Source of the DNA: Anthoceros angustus | Taxonomy: Eukaryota; Streptophyta; Anthocerotopsida; Anthocerotales; Anthocerotaceae | Direction of reading: 5' to 3' | Assembly (NCBI GenBank): GCA_010909165.1 | Contig: MU008165.1 | Span: forward strand, 1,302,001-1,366,000 | DNA: 64,000 nt | Shown here: positions 47,617-59,925 of the stretch, one piece after another | Position numbering within the stretch: the stretch's first letter is position 1 | Layout: each line of letters starts with the position of its first letter | Made by a program: the position numbers and the translations under genes | Notes under the pieces: model-generated | What the model was told of the DNA's origin: nothing | Seen by the model: the letters and a program-made list of their open reading frames with translations, nothing else | Databases searched by the model: none

Positions 47617-50600
47617 TTAACAAACGGTATCCTGTCGTGGACCAGCATTTGAAGTGGACCTTCCACGTTCCAACTCTTTCAAAATTCGACAAAGCAAACA
47701 CTCGTACCGGAAAAAGTTCCATTGCCCTCGCCTTAGAACTTCGAGCGAAGCAACGACGAGGTCCACCACGCGCCGGTTCAATTTGCCGAATTGCACGTGC
47801 GTCAGCGATAACACCCACGCAAGCCTCAAGAGTGTGTTCAACACCTGTCACCCACAGAAAGGCATGAAACACATAGCCTCCTGCAGTGTTGTACAGAACG
47901 AGGGAGCCGTTGGTCGCTTACCATACAACAGAAGTATACAGCTTTTGTCCGCAGCATAAGCTCATCCCTTAACCATGGATTCTTGGAAGACGGCTGAAGA
48001 AGCCCCCAATCCACCACAAGATCCCAGTATAGTTGGTAGAACGTGGCTATGGTTGATGTCATGATGAACATCGCTAACCAGCCGGGAGCGTTGTCCTTGG
48101 TGTATGTCAATCTCATCGCAACGGCAACCATAGCTGACAGATATTTCCCTCCATTGGCAATGTGTGCTCGGTCACCCTCATCCACCCATCGTCGAAAACA
48201 CTGGAGGTAAGGCATGTCAGGTACTCGTGGCAATGTCAGTGAAATTTAGCACAGGTCCTTAGTACTATGACGAACCTGCATTAGACGGAAGAAGTAAGGC
48301 AACAAGGAGACGACATATGCCAGGTCCTTGAAATGCTTGTTTTGCAGGCAAGCATTTGAGTCCCTATGCACGAAAAATCCCCCCATGTAGTAGCAGCTGA
48401 AATACTCCATATTCCGCAACATTTGCACCTGCACCGAGAGATATATGATAGTTAGATCCAGCAAGGGAATCTACGTACTTCTGGATCTGATAACGTGCGG
48501 CTACTCACCTGGCTTGTAAGTTGGTCTCCGAGAAAAAAATCTGCAAAGACGACCTGCATGCGATTGCGGTCTCCATTAGTGCTACTTCACGTCTGGCTGG
48601 TAGGTTTTCTGTTGGTGTTCAAAGATGGGGATATAATTTGCTTGCAAAATTGGCTGAATTCTTTCGCACCTTGTACAACGGAGCCATGATAAGATGGACC
48701 ACAGAACGTAGAAAGAACACTCGGCTCGAGTAATAAAAGAGGTTAAACGGAAGGAGAAGCAGCATCACAGCAACCTGCTCCATTTACCACAGTGTAACTC
48801 ATTCAGATCACCATTGGGCACCCTTTTTTGTCCCTGTGGAATCCTACCGGCCTGCCATGAATTCACATGCAAATCAGGATGCCAATGGACACATCATGTC
48901 ACAGTATCCCCAAAGCCGCACAGACTTTGTTCTGCAGTCAGGCATGCGGTTAAAAGACAACATGAGGACTGAGAAGGAAATGCTCACCGCCACGACTCCC
49001 AGCGGAATTATGTCTACGTAGACTGAACGAGGATCTGGGTTGTCTTTGACAGCAAAATGTGCAGCCAGGTGTGCCAACATGCCGCCCACAACCAGTGCCG
49101 TGAGACCAGAGGCAACAAGTAAAACCTCACGATATCGGAGTTCCTTTCCGGGTGAAAACTCAAATATGAAAGCGTAATTGATCCGAGCTCTTCTCCACAT
49201 GTATACATTGCAACCGTACATGTACAAGTGCAGGATGATCAACGCCAGCATGCTGCACACGATGGTCCAAAACAATTTAACATTCTTGAAGCCCCAGCAC
49301 CACAACATGGTTACTCTTAGTACTACTGAAATTAACACGCAAACCAGGTACCTAAAAACCTCAAAGATGGACTCCATGTACGACGGCCGAAGCGGAGTTT
49401 CCTCCGCGTCCACATAGTTGCCACCTATGTGAACAACTATGCCTAATGCAGCAAAGAGGGCTATTGAACACCCGGAGAAAAGACCTGAGTCATGTTGAAA
49501 CCAGTAATGTAGATCAGTGTCCGGTAAGAAAGAGTAATGTACATCAGAAGTTAACTCAGATCCAAACATAAGGCCTTGTTTGCACATTGGATCTGAGGAA
49601 GCAATCTCAAGCGAGTGACCAGCTGGCTCATTACCGAGAAAGAATGAAACAGTGTGGGAAGACTTTTGCTGAAATGGCCTTAAACTACGCATGGCATGCC
49701 TGCGGTCATCCTTTGTAAAATGTGCAGTGAAAATCATCTCAACCTTCTCCATCAACTTTACAACCTGTGGAACAAAAGACCGTTAGCTGATAAGGACTAG
49801 ACACCTGGACACGTGAACGGGGTTTCCAGGGGAAGGACTGTACTTGATCAGAGCTTTGAACATATGAGCCTTCGACAGCTTTCAGATATTTTGCCGATGA
49901 ACGCCTCCCACTGATCTGGTAAGGAAGGAAAAACAGATCAGCGTCACGTTTCCCCGACGTCAAGCTGCACACAAATTATCTCACTATGGTTGAGGGTTAA
50001 CCTTATCAAACTTCTTCAAAATTTTGCCGAAGGCTACAATGTTGAGAGAGCTGCAACAAGGGAGCAAGATGGTCAGAATGAAACAACATGACATCTGCAA
50101 AACCCAAAGCACTTGGAGAAACGAGAGCATGCGAGAAAATGAACCTGAAGCCCTTAAGCAAGGTGAGCCCCCGGTAGAACTCGATGAAAGCTGTGCGAAG
50201 CATCTTCTCTGCGTATTGCACCTTCTTCCTGCTCACTGTCATGTCATCCTTGCTTTTGCTGTCAGATCCTCTACTGTCGGATCCTCGCTGCCGAAAATCC
50301 TCCCAAAATATTTGGGAGAGGGCAGAGATGGTGGCCCTGGGTGTGGTGCGAGGAATTGACATTTTCATTTGATTGGAAGGCGAAGACGCCTTTTGCAAGA
50401 GGTCGTTCAAACTGGAAGATTGTTTGCCATTGATACTCGCGCTTTCCTGCGCGCCCTCAGGTGGCTTGGACGTATCCGAGTCGGGCAGTGGAAGGCTCTC
50501 GGATTCCGCAATGGAGGTAACGGATGGGGGACTAAAAGCAACTTTTCCTGCGCTCATTTCTTGAAGGCTGCCTTCTTCCTCTGCTGAGTCTGAGGCAAAC

Positions 50601-51322
50601 AGTGGAGCGGGCAGAGTGATGACATCTCGGTAAGCAAACGATTTATTGCTCCAGATTTTGAGACATCAATCCACTCACCAGAGTTGGACTCCCTGGAATC
50701 CCTCTTGGAGGGACTGGCTGGCCCCCGAGAACGATTCTGTTCAAGAACGGCCTGCATTTCAACCAGAGCTTGCATCTGCCTGTCCAGCATCTGCGCACGG
50801 TTGATGTATTCCGCTTCCTTGACATGATAGAAGTCATTGACCTTGTTGAGCTGCTCATCAAGCTTGGCGAAGAAAACTCTCTCTTGCTCGGTCGGTGAAG
50901 CGGAGTCCTGCAACTGCGTCTCGAACACTTCGCTGCCATCGAGAAGCTTCTGGTGATTCACCTGCCAGCAATGCGGAAATCCAACATTCAGCGAATTGCG
51001 CAAACTCAAGAAACCGGGGTCCAAGAAACTGTCGAAGGTACAGACAGGAGAAAAAGGCGAAACATCCCTTTACCCGAATGAAATCCCCGTGCTGCAACTG
51101 ATAGCTCCTCCTGCGCGTGAGGCTCAACGTTAAGCGCGGGATGGGAGACTCGAAGCTGAGGCGCCTGACCAATCCCGTGGACTCCCGGCCGGACTTGCTC
51201 CTCATGAGCAGCAACTGCTTCTTGATCTGGTTGGCCGCCTTCTTGAGCTGCTTGTAGTTGCAGTAGGCGCCCCTCCACTCGGGGACCGCTTCCATTTCCA
51301 GCTGCTTGGCAAACTTGACCAT
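47617..51322 (-). CDS. PHO1: PHO1-type phosphate exporter (SPX-EXS)
   Basis: PHO1 exports inorganic phosphate, typically into xylem, and its SPX domain senses inositol pyrophosphates. The ATG at 51322 gives MVKFAKQLEMEAVPEWRG, the standard SPX start. Exon 1 runs to 51074. SPX continues in FETQLQDSASPTEQERVFFA, KLDEQLNKVNDFYHVKEAEY, then a Ser-rich insert, KMLRTAFIEFYRGLTLLKGF and NIVAFGKILKKFDK. Next come VEMIFTAHFTKDDRRHAMRS and, after an intron with donor at about 49638 and acceptor at about 49499, membrane helices (LFSGCSIALFAALGIVVHIG and others). The EXS domain reads FRRWVDEGDRAHIANGGKYL, FYQLYWDLVVDWGLLQ, NPWLRDELMLR and ASLEVLRRGQWNFFR. After RRGQWNFFR the frame ends in a tail (YECLLCRILKELERG) unlike the family's ENEHL..VPLPF end, with TAA at 47617-47619. 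A frameshift there is possible. The 5' half is tandemly copied upstream. Confidence 0.93.
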
Positions 51323-52042
51323 CTCTGCGCACCGAATGACAGCATGCAAGCAGAGAATCCTTCAGCACAGCAATCCGACGTCGTCCAGAAAAATAGACCT
51401 GCAGGCGCTAGGAGATCCTGCAGGCATCGCAAACGTTTTAACCAGTTGCACGCAAGGGGAAATGCGATTGTGATGAGATACCGGCTGGTCAGCGACTTCA
51501 CTAGGGGTGGGACTCGGAATAACACAGGGCGCCAATTTGGAGAGGATGCTAGGCGGGGGCGATGGCGAGAAATCGCGAGCGGCGTGACACATTCGGAAGC
51601 GGAGCGTGGAGGCCGTCGGAAGGGGAATTTCAATATAAATTGCAGGGTGAATTGGCGGGCAGGCTCCGGAGAGTACGCGTGCATGCAAGTGTGACCAGGG
51701 GGAGGTAGATACCTTGGAGGATGGTTGCCAGTGCACGATCGAAATGCTAACGGTTCTGGCCGCGGGCCCGCCGTTGTTGCTCAGGTGTCCAAGGGTTCCA
51801 GCAGCGGCAAGGCAGGGACGGCTGGAATCTCCATGAATCTCAGTGGCAGGGACATTGAATCTTGAGAAATCTTGGTAGTGTGCTGGGAACAAGAGTCGGA
51901 GGTGCTGTAGCTTTCTCCAAATAGCAGACCAAACCGCCCGTGCTTGCGTCACGCTGCCGTGTATCACAGTGTCCCTGCCACTCCCAACTCTGCACTTGGC
52001 CCTCCCTTGCCTGCAGCGATAGCGTTCTCAGTAAACGGTGTT
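51323..52042 (-). promoter_or_regulatory. PHO1 upstream region (duplicated)
   Basis: 5' leader and probable promoter of PHO1. The whole stretch recurs at about 53929-54633 upstream of the second 5' copy. No separate gene is seen; the long ORFs here are chance frames in GC-rich sequence. Confidence 0.5.
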
Positions 52043-54633
52043 TCCTCCGCATGTCCACATAGTTGCCACCTATGTGAACAACTATGCCTAATGCAGCAAA
52101 GAGGGCTATTGAACACCCGGAGAAAGACCTGAGTCATGTTGAAACCAGTAATGTAGATCAGTGTCCGGTAAGAAAGAGTAATGTACATCAGAAGTTAACT
52201 CAGATCCAAACATAAGGCCTTGTTTGCACATTGGATCTGAGGAAGCAATCTCAAGCGAGTGACCAGGCTGTCATTACCGAGAAAGAATGAAACAGTGTGG
52301 GAAGACTTTGCTGAAATGGCTTAAACTACGCATGGCCTGCGGTCATCCTTGTAAAATGTGCAGTGAAAATCATCTCAACCTTTCCATCAACTTTACAACC
52401 TGTGGAACAAAGACCGTTAGCTGATATGACTAGACACCTGGACACGTGAACGGGGTTCCAGGGAAGGACTGTACTTGATCAGAGCTTTGAACATATGAGC
52501 CTTCGACAGCTTTCAGATATTTTGCCGATGAACGCCTCCCACTGATCTGGTAAGGAAAAAAAACAGATCAGCGTCACGTTTCCCGACGTCAAGCTGCACA
52601 CAAATTATCTCACTATGGTTGAGGGTTAACCTTATCAAACTTCTTCAAAATTTTGCCGAAGGCTACAATGTTGAGAGAGCTGCAACAAGGAGCAAGATGG
52701 TCGAATGAAACAACATGACATCTGCAAAACCCAAAGCACTTGGAGAAACGAGAGCATGCGAGAAAATGAACCTGAAGCCCTTACAAGGTGAGCCCCGGTA
52801 GAACTCGATGAAAGCTGTGCGGAAGCATCTTCTCGCGTATTGCACCTTCTTCCTGCTCACTGTCATGTCATCCTTGCTTTTGCTGTCAGATCCTCTACTG
52901 TCGGATCCTCGCTGCCGAAAATCCTCCCAAAATATTTGGAGAGGGCAGAGATGGTGGCCCTGGGTGTGGTGCGAGGAATTGACATTTTCATTTGATTGGA
53001 AGGCGAAGACGCCTTTGCAAGAGGTCGTTCAAACTGGAAGATTGTTTGCCATTGATACTGCGCTTTCCTGCGCGCCCTCAGGTGGCTTGGACGTATCCGA
53101 GTCGGGCAGTGGAAGGCTCTCGGATTCCGCAATGGAGGTAACGGGGGACTAAAAGCAACTTTTCCTGCGCTCATTTCTTGAAGGCGCCTTCTTCCTCTGC
53201 TGAGTCTGAGGCAAACAGTGGAGCGGGCAGAGTGATGACATCTCGGTAAGCAAACGATTTATTGCTCCAGATTTTGAGACATCAATCCACTCACCAGAGT
53301 TGGACTCCCTGAATCCCTCTTGAGGGACTGGCTGGCCCCGAGAACGATTCTGTTCAAGAACGGCCTGCATTTCAACCAGAGCTTGCATCTGCCTGTCCAG
53401 CATCTGCGCACGGTTGATGTATTCCGCTTCCTTGACATGATAGAAGTCATTGACCTGTTGAGCTGCTCATCAAGCTTGGCGAAGAAAACTCTCTCTTGCT
53501 CGGTCGGTGAAGCGGAGTCCTGCAACTGCGTCTCGAACACTTCGCTGCCATCGAGAAGCTTCTGGTGATTCACCTGCCAGCAATGCGGAAATCCAACATT
53601 CAGCGAATTGCGCAAACTCAAGAAACCGGGGTCCAAGAAACTGTCGAAGGTACAGACAGGAGAAAAAGGCGAAACATCCCTTTACCCGAATGAAATCCCC
53701 GTGCTGCAACTGATAGCTCCTCCTGCGCGTGAGGCCCAACGTTAAGCGCGGATGGAGACTCGAAGCTGAGGCGCCTGACCAATCCCGTGGACTCCCGGCC
53801 GGACTTGCTCTCATGAGCAGCAACTGCTTCTTGATCTGGTTGGCCGCCTTCTTGAGCTGCTTGAAGTTGCAGGCGCCCCTCCACTCGGGGACCGCTTCCA
53901 TTTCCAGCTGCTTGGCAAACTTGACCATCTCTGCGCACCGAATGACAGCATGCAAGCAGAGAATCCTTCAGCACAGCAATCCGACGTCGTCCAGAAAATA
54001 GACCTGCAGGCGCTAGGAGATCCTGCAGGCATCGCAAACGTTTTAACCAGTTGCACGCAAGGGAAATGCGATTGTGATGAGATACCGGCTGGTCAGCGAC
54101 TTCACTAGGTGGGACTCGGAATAACACAGGGCGCCAATTTGAGAGGATGCCAGGCGGGGGCGATGGCGAGAAATCGCGAGCGGCGTGACACATCTGGAAG
54201 CGGAGCGTGGAGGCTGTCGAAGGGAATTTCATAAATTGCAGGGTGAATTGGCGCAGGCTCCTGGAGAGTACGCGTGCATGCAAGTGACCAGGGGGAGGTA
54301 GATACCTTGGAGGATGGTTGCCAGTGCACGATCGAAATGCTAACGGTTCTGGCCGCGGGCCCGCCGTTGTTGCTCAGGTGTCCAAGGGTTCCAGCAGCGG
54401 CAAGGCAGGGACGGCTGGAATCTCCATGAATCTCAGTGGCAGGGACATTGAATCTTGAGAAATCTTGGTAGTGTGCTGGGAACAAGAGTCGGAGGTGCTG
54501 TAGCTTTCTCCAAATAGCAGACCAAACCGCCCGTGCTTGCGTCACGCTGCCGTGTATCACAGTGTCCCTGCCACTCCCAACTCTGCACTTGGCCCCTCCC
54601 TTGCCTGCAGCGATAGCGTTCTCAGTAAACGGT
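52043..54633 (-). pseudogene. Tandem second copy of the 5' half of PHO1 with many small deletions
   Basis: The unit 49404-52042 is repeated immediately. The junction lies in GGTG|TTTCCTCCGC at about 52042, and the second unit ends at CAGTAAACGGTGTGG at about 54633. The copy includes the upstream region, the ATG (53928, MVKFAKQLEMEAVPEWRG), the SPX exons and the first membrane exon. It lacks the EXS domain. In the blocks compared, the copy differs from the first unit almost only by losses of one to a few bases in short runs: AAAA to AAA in GGAGAAAAGACC, CTTTTGC to CTTTGC, GGCATGCCTG to GGCCTG, CCTTTG to CCTTG. Several losses shift the frame, for example after KKQLLLMR. It cannot encode a full PHO1. 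Pseudogene versus assembly artefact is discussed in the findings. Confidence 0.88.
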
Positions 54634-55401
54634 GTGGCCAGGCAAGGCACGTCAGTTTGGTGTGCCGTGGTGTTTCAGGTCGGTAACTTTGGTGACCGAC
54701 CTAACTCCAAACAGACCCGGACACGTTTATGTACATACTAGGGGGGGGGGCCTCAAATTTAATCCGAGTTAGCGTTTTCTCCTCTCTCCCAGCCGCATGC
54801 GTTCAGTTTAGGCACTCGGGCGCTTGTGACTCGAGGTAACTAGGGAGGCAGGTCCACCGGAGTCGAGTTTCGGCGCTCTGAGGCGCGTGGGATATGTCAG
54901 GGTTCCGCTTTCGGGGCTATTCGTCAATCCTCAATCCTTATGCGCAGCGATCGCTCTCTCGGTTAACCGACCGAAAGGCAAAGGCAAAGGCAAAGGAAAA
55001 GGAAAAGGCAAAGGCACGTCCGTTCAGTGACCGACCGACCCAACTCCAAACGCACTGAGACGTTTTATCTATTGGATATGGCGATAACGATTCGGCCTTG
55101 TAGTACCTATCTCGGGTGGTAGTAAGCATAATAGTTACATTTGGGTGTTGTGGAAGTGTCAACTCGTTATCGAGCCACATGGCTCTCCACGGTCTCCACC
55201 TCTACAACCTAGCGTAATATATCTTGGCTTCGAGTGTGCTGGTGGTACGGTAGGTATGGTTGGAAAAAACAGTTGGTATTGTCGGAGGATCAAATAACAA
55301 ATTACATATTCCGAAATATCATTTGCCTGGGCCTGGCTATTGTGAACTTCTCTGAGTTGTAATGTGCTTTGCTGACTCAAAACCCGGAATATAACAGCTA
55401 G
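54634..55401. other. No gene; short related repeats
   Basis: The phrase GACCGACCTAACTCCAAAC (about 54693) recurs as GACCGACCCAACTCCAAAC (about 55029), each followed by a GACACG/GAGACG-TTTAT block. The pair could be ends of a small element, but no clear inverted termini are seen. A GGCAAA/GGAAAA run lies at 54977-55014. No coding sequence was recognised. Confidence 0.4.
54977..55014 (+). repeat. Non-coding GGCAAA/GGAAAA hexamer run
   Basis: About six units of GGCAAA or GGAAAA. The motif is the same as in the TOP6B first exon but without an adjoining coding frame. Confidence 0.75.
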
Positions 55402-55505
55402 GAAGGACACTGCCCTCGCTCTCGGCACTAAGCAAAAACCTGAGATTGTCATTGAAGGACACTGCCCTGGCTCTCAGCACTAAGCAAAAACATGAGATTG
55501 TCATC
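55402..55505 (+). repeat. 52-bp tandem duplication
   Basis: Two units starting GAAGGACACTGCCCT at 55402 and 55454 differ at about three positions (CTCG/CTGG, CTCGG/CTCAG, ACCTG/ACATG). Confidence 0.9.
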
Positions 55506-56084
55506 CGCTCAGGAGGCTAGCCTAGCCACAAACTAGGTCTCATGAGAAAAGAAAACGTATCTGAGCCGTCCAGATGGGAATTTGCCCGTTGTGCCTGCAT
55601 CAAGCCGGGATTGTCCATCCTGTGATATCACAAGTGATGTGTGCACTCTGCTGGAAGTCAGACCTCACGATTTTGTCGTATCTTTCCCGGCACCTATACA
55701 ACCAATACGTATTGTTCAACATCTTGTTGTTCAAAGTGCAAGGGCTGAGCTAAGTCTGGAGCTCGTATGAAGTGTGTCAAGCGTGAGGTGTGCCAGTAGA
55801 GGCGAGGTTAGAGGGTCGCTCCTCGCCCATATCTTGTCCATGCATAAGCCATGCCTCCACCGCGAGGTGTCATCGGCAACGGGCAATACATCGGGTAACT
55901 TAGAGTTTCACCGGGTACCTCGAAGTTCACAGTTGACTCGAAGTGAATTACAATATTTATAACAACTCAGATTGATTATAGTTGAAGTTAAATTATTGTT
56001 AAGTAATTATGGTATTAACATATTTCTCTAATTAGTTGAAGTTGAATGCGAGACAAGCTAGATGAAAAAATTTCCTAACTATGT
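55506..56084. other. No gene recognised
   Basis: Mixed composition leading into the Ty3/gypsy remnant. It may include decayed polyprotein sequence too diverged to read. Confidence 0.35.
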
Positions 56085-56785
56085 GTGATGTAACTCTCAA
56101 CTGTAATCCGGGAAAGAAAACAATGGTTGCCGATGCGCTGAGTCGCAAAGAGACTCAAGAAGTAAAGACCATTATGGCAATGTTTATTGAACCTGTGGAC
56201 ACTCACGACCAGATAAGAGAACTTTATCTATAGGATCTTAATGTTCAGGACTGGACCAATGAAATTGAGCAAAAAGGAAGCAAATTCAAGCTGAGGGATA
56301 GTTAAATTGTTGATATACAAACAGAGGAGGCTTGTGATCCCAAATTCTTCAGAGTTGAAGAGGAAATTGCTGAATGTCATGATGTGCTAAGTGCAAGTCA
56401 TCGTGGAATAGACCCCACTTACGAGAAGGTAAGGAAGTTGTTTTATTGGCCGAAAATGTATCAGTATACATTGAACTATGTCAAGGCATGTGCTGATTGT
56501 CAGCAAAACAAGGTGGAGCAAGCTAACCCGAGAGGTTTATTGCAGCCCCTACCTATTCCAAATGGGCCATGGAAGAGCATCTCCATGGATTTCATTATGC
56601 CCTTGCCGCCTAGGAATGGATATATAGCTATCATGTCAATGGTGGATAAACTCACGAAAAAGTATATTTCATTCCTGTGAAGAAGGAGTGACAGCTTCTG
56701 AAAAGGGCCCACTTGTTCAAGAAGTATGAATACAAGTACTATGGCTTGCCAATGCAGATTGTGAGTGATAGGATAATCATGCTTA
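56085..56785 (+). mobile_element. Ty3/gypsy retrotransposon pol remnant (RNase H end and integrase)
   Basis: In order: NPGKKTMVADALSRKE (end of RNase H), an acidic linker, the HHCC zinc finger of integrase (HDVLSASHRG...KACADCQQNK), QPLPIPNGPWKSISMDFIMP (start of the DDE core with its first Asp) and, after a break, KYYGLPMQIVSDR. Stop codons interrupt it (for example near 56233, 56305 and 56692), and the sequence is lost after about 56785, before the rest of the core. No LTRs were identified. It is a short, dead fragment. Confidence 0.88.
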
Positions 56786-56789
56786 ATTG

Positions 56790-57571
56790 ATCGTTGTAAT
56801 ATACATAGTAACATACTCCAGGCGCTTTACACGAAAGTATTGTATTCCTGTTGTTATGTATGTTGTTAATGCATACCAGCATGTTGACATGTTGACCCGC
56901 GTGGCACAAAAGGTAATCTGGCACTTTGACGTGGTGGGGCAGGGCGGGTGATGTGGCATGTTAATGTGGCACCAAACCTACTGCCGAACATAATTTACAA
57001 CAACGGGTGGCTAAAGTGGCATAAGTATTATCCTATTTACAACTTCAACTTCAACTATAATAGGCGGATTCACAAGAAGTTTGTAAATAACATTATAAAT
57101 TCCATTGTAATATTCGTTGTAAAAACACTCGTATTCTTGTAGCTATCTAGCTAGTCCTTACGGACTCACGAGACTACTTCCACAGTTTCTTCTCTTCTTA
57201 TACGTCAAAAATAATGTAGGATCATCTCGCCCGGGAACTGAGGAGGTATCGTGCATGCACGTACTAGGCTTAAATCTCAAAGACAAGCCTTGCTGGGGGT
57301 GCCAAGCTGTAGAATAGGGGTCTACTCTTGGAGGTAAGTTGCTCTCGAAGCTTCACCTAGACAAAAAAGCACAAAGCCTACTCACAATGTTACCGGTGAC
57401 ATACACTCATACCACGCTTTGAGCATGCTTTCCTTCACTTGTCGTGCCATTGCTGCCTAGTGTCGAAAGTGGTCTAGCTGTCACTGCATACCAACTATTC
57501 ACACTAAAAACAATAACTGTTAGTAGACTAGGTGCTGCTCGCTAACACTCCTCGCTGCATTTGTCAGCTAT
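56790..57571. other. AT-rich stretch, no gene recognised
   Basis: Minor ORFs only. The sequence becomes repeat unit A at about 57572. Confidence 0.4.
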
Positions 57572-59925
57572 AGTCGCACATCTTGCGCACACCACCTCCG
57601 TCGATCGAACGTCTCCAACCAGCCACACGCAGCGTGTAGATGTCAACCAGGAATTATCTAATGTGAGGGGCACAACCAAGCCTCTTTATACAATGGCTGG
57701 GGGAATCATAGCCCACCAGAATTTCCATGTCCTAAAAACGGCGGAACGCGAAGAGGCGCCCCTACAATTTCGGACGGCCTTAGGTCCACGATGGCATCCT
57801 ATCCTAAGTTCTATTCCTAGGATGCCACTACTCCCTGCCTACATTATCTCCGCGCCGTCCTTCGATTTGGTCGCATCCGTCCTCTGCTGCCGACTCTATG
57901 GCCCCTCCTTCCTCGTCGCTGCGCCCATACACCTCCCTGACCAACTCCACATCCCAATCCTGTGGCCTCGCCCTGATTCCTTCCCCTTGTGACTTAGCTT
58001 TCAGCTGGCGAGCACACTCCTGCACCAGACTTGGGCTTACATAGTTCCACCGTTTCTCCATGAACCCAAGTCCCAGCTCCCTCACCAATTCTCCAGCTTG
58101 GACCCTCCAATGGTCCATATTGGGCCATTGGGTAGTCGAAATATCCGCTGCGGCCTTGGGCGCCATGATCCTTCAAAAACCCCACAGCCCAAAGCGCCTC
58201 GAACTGCTGATAGCTTGCCTTAGCTACTCCCAACTCTCCCCACACTTTTCTATAAACGCGTGTATTAACAGTTTTAGACCACAACTAAAGAGCTTAGTTT
58301 GATGTTTTCCCATAGAACCCTAGTTGAAGGGGAGTATGAACCTGCATAACATCGGCATGAATGGTCCACCACATGGGTCCGATTATAAGGGAAAGGGTAA
58401 AGTTCTGGACTGCCGAAACCCTTGACGTGCGTCTGACAATCGGCAACACAATACAACCAATGGTGGGATACCATGTTTTGGTGCTACATTTCATGGGAAT
58501 GCCCATAGACGCATGTTTTACACCCATGTGGAACCCTCTTCGGAGGATAAAAGGCACTCAACCCCCAACCGGTATATTCACCCCCTTGCAAAATTATCGT
58601 GTTGGAAGAGGGGCCTCATATTTGGCAGAGGTAATCAAGTCCATAGGCTAGTTGTCGAACCAACAAAGTGGTGGTTGAATTGGTGTGGTTGACCTGGGTG
58701 TGAGCTATGTTCAAGTGAGAAGAACCGGAAGGCGGTCGAGGAGGAAGACGTAGCGGAAGCGCTGGGTCAGAGTTCCAGGGGAAATATAACCCTAAGGGGA
58801 CTCGGAAGGGCTAAAGGCGCATGCAAAGAAGGCGCGAATGGCAACAAGCGATGTCGAGGAATCACAAGAGTGAGGCAGCTGGAGTGGAGCCAGGCGTACG
58901 AGCTGAGGGCGAAGAGGAGCGCTGTGACCAGAAGGGAGGCACTAGGCAGCGGGCGGGGTATCTCCACCATTCTCGGGATGTGGCACGAGCTCGACGAGGT
59001 CAGTGAAGGGTGGTGCCCGGGCGGGGAAGCTCGCGAGTCTGGGAAGGTAGAAACCCTGGAGGGAGGCTCACCCAGCATACGAAAGAGGAGGTAGCGGAGC
59101 TTGAAGTTGTCAATCCGCCGGGTATGGAGTCCCAACCGACAAGAGGGACTATGGGTTTGAGAAGTTTACCAATAAGGTCGGAATCGACCATCGTCAGGGC
59201 TGAAAACGGGGAGGAAACATTGCGAGATAAGATCTCCAGTTTCGCTGATGCATTGCTTGACCGGGAATTTGTGGTCAGCTCGAGACAGTTGCTTGCGGTG
59301 AGTCCAAGATCCCGCAAAATTGTGAAGGAAGCGATCAGGGGAATCCCTGAACCCGCGGGAACGAGAAGGAGGCCGGTGGAGGTAAATGTGGTATTTTATA
59401 CCACTTTGCAAATTCACACATTCACACTGAATAAAGAGACCAACTACCAGTTGCTGCCTTACTGGTACATCCAGATAGCTTCATTGTTGCCTAAGCTTCT
59501 ATTACTGTCACAAACACCAGTGCCCTCCATATGAGCTCGATGTTCTTGCTGCCAACCCATCTTGTAGTAACTTTGCTCTAATATATATTACTTCTGCCAC
59601 ATGTATAGGAAAACATATAAAACATACCCTTTGTCCGGTGCTTCTACGGGAGGTCCTCCAACCTCTACTACCAGCACAAGAACGTCTCTTCGTGTTTCGC
59701 TGCCCGCCTTGAATCGCCATTGTGGGAGCAAGACCCGCTAGGCGGTGCTCTTCGCTATTGCTCACTATAGGGCCTGCCTAGGGCCCTGCCTAGGCCGCCC
59801 TCTCCGCTGATTGTGTCTTCCTTCATGCACGATGGCATCTCGGGCCTGGGACAAAGTCAAGGAGGCCTTTGAGATATTCTCTTCGAGCTTTCGTTGGTGG
59901 GCTTGAAGGTCAAGATGTCAATTTA
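57572..59925 (+). repeat. Tandem repeat unit A
   Basis: Begins TATAGTCGCACATCTTGCGC and ends GCTTGAAGGTCAAGATGTC. It is followed directly by a second unit starting with the same TATAGTCGCACATC at 59933. It contains degenerate coding-like sequence and a gag/protease-like piece at 59140-59400. It is probably part of a retroelement, but no LTR pair was established. Confidence 0.8.
59140..59400 (+). mobile_element. Retroelement polyprotein fragment (gag-protease linker type)
   Basis: The frame reads ETLRDKISSFADALLDREFV then VSSRQLLAVSPRSRKIVKEA. The RQLLAVSPxxRKxxKE pattern is typical of the region before the aspartic protease in some Ty3/gypsy polyproteins. It is replaced by CBSX3 sequence in the next repeat unit. 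Short evidence, so low certainty. Confidence 0.35.

Noticed and set aside
51202-51967. Long ORFs upstream of PHO1 as a separate gene
   Set aside because: They overlap SPX exon 1 in other frames or lie in the PHO1 leader, are repeated with frameshifts at 53.6-54.65 kb, and match no family.
57561-58302. Proline/serine-rich ORFs in unit A as a protein gene
   Set aside because: The frames are not kept between units A and A', as expected for non-coding repeat sequence.
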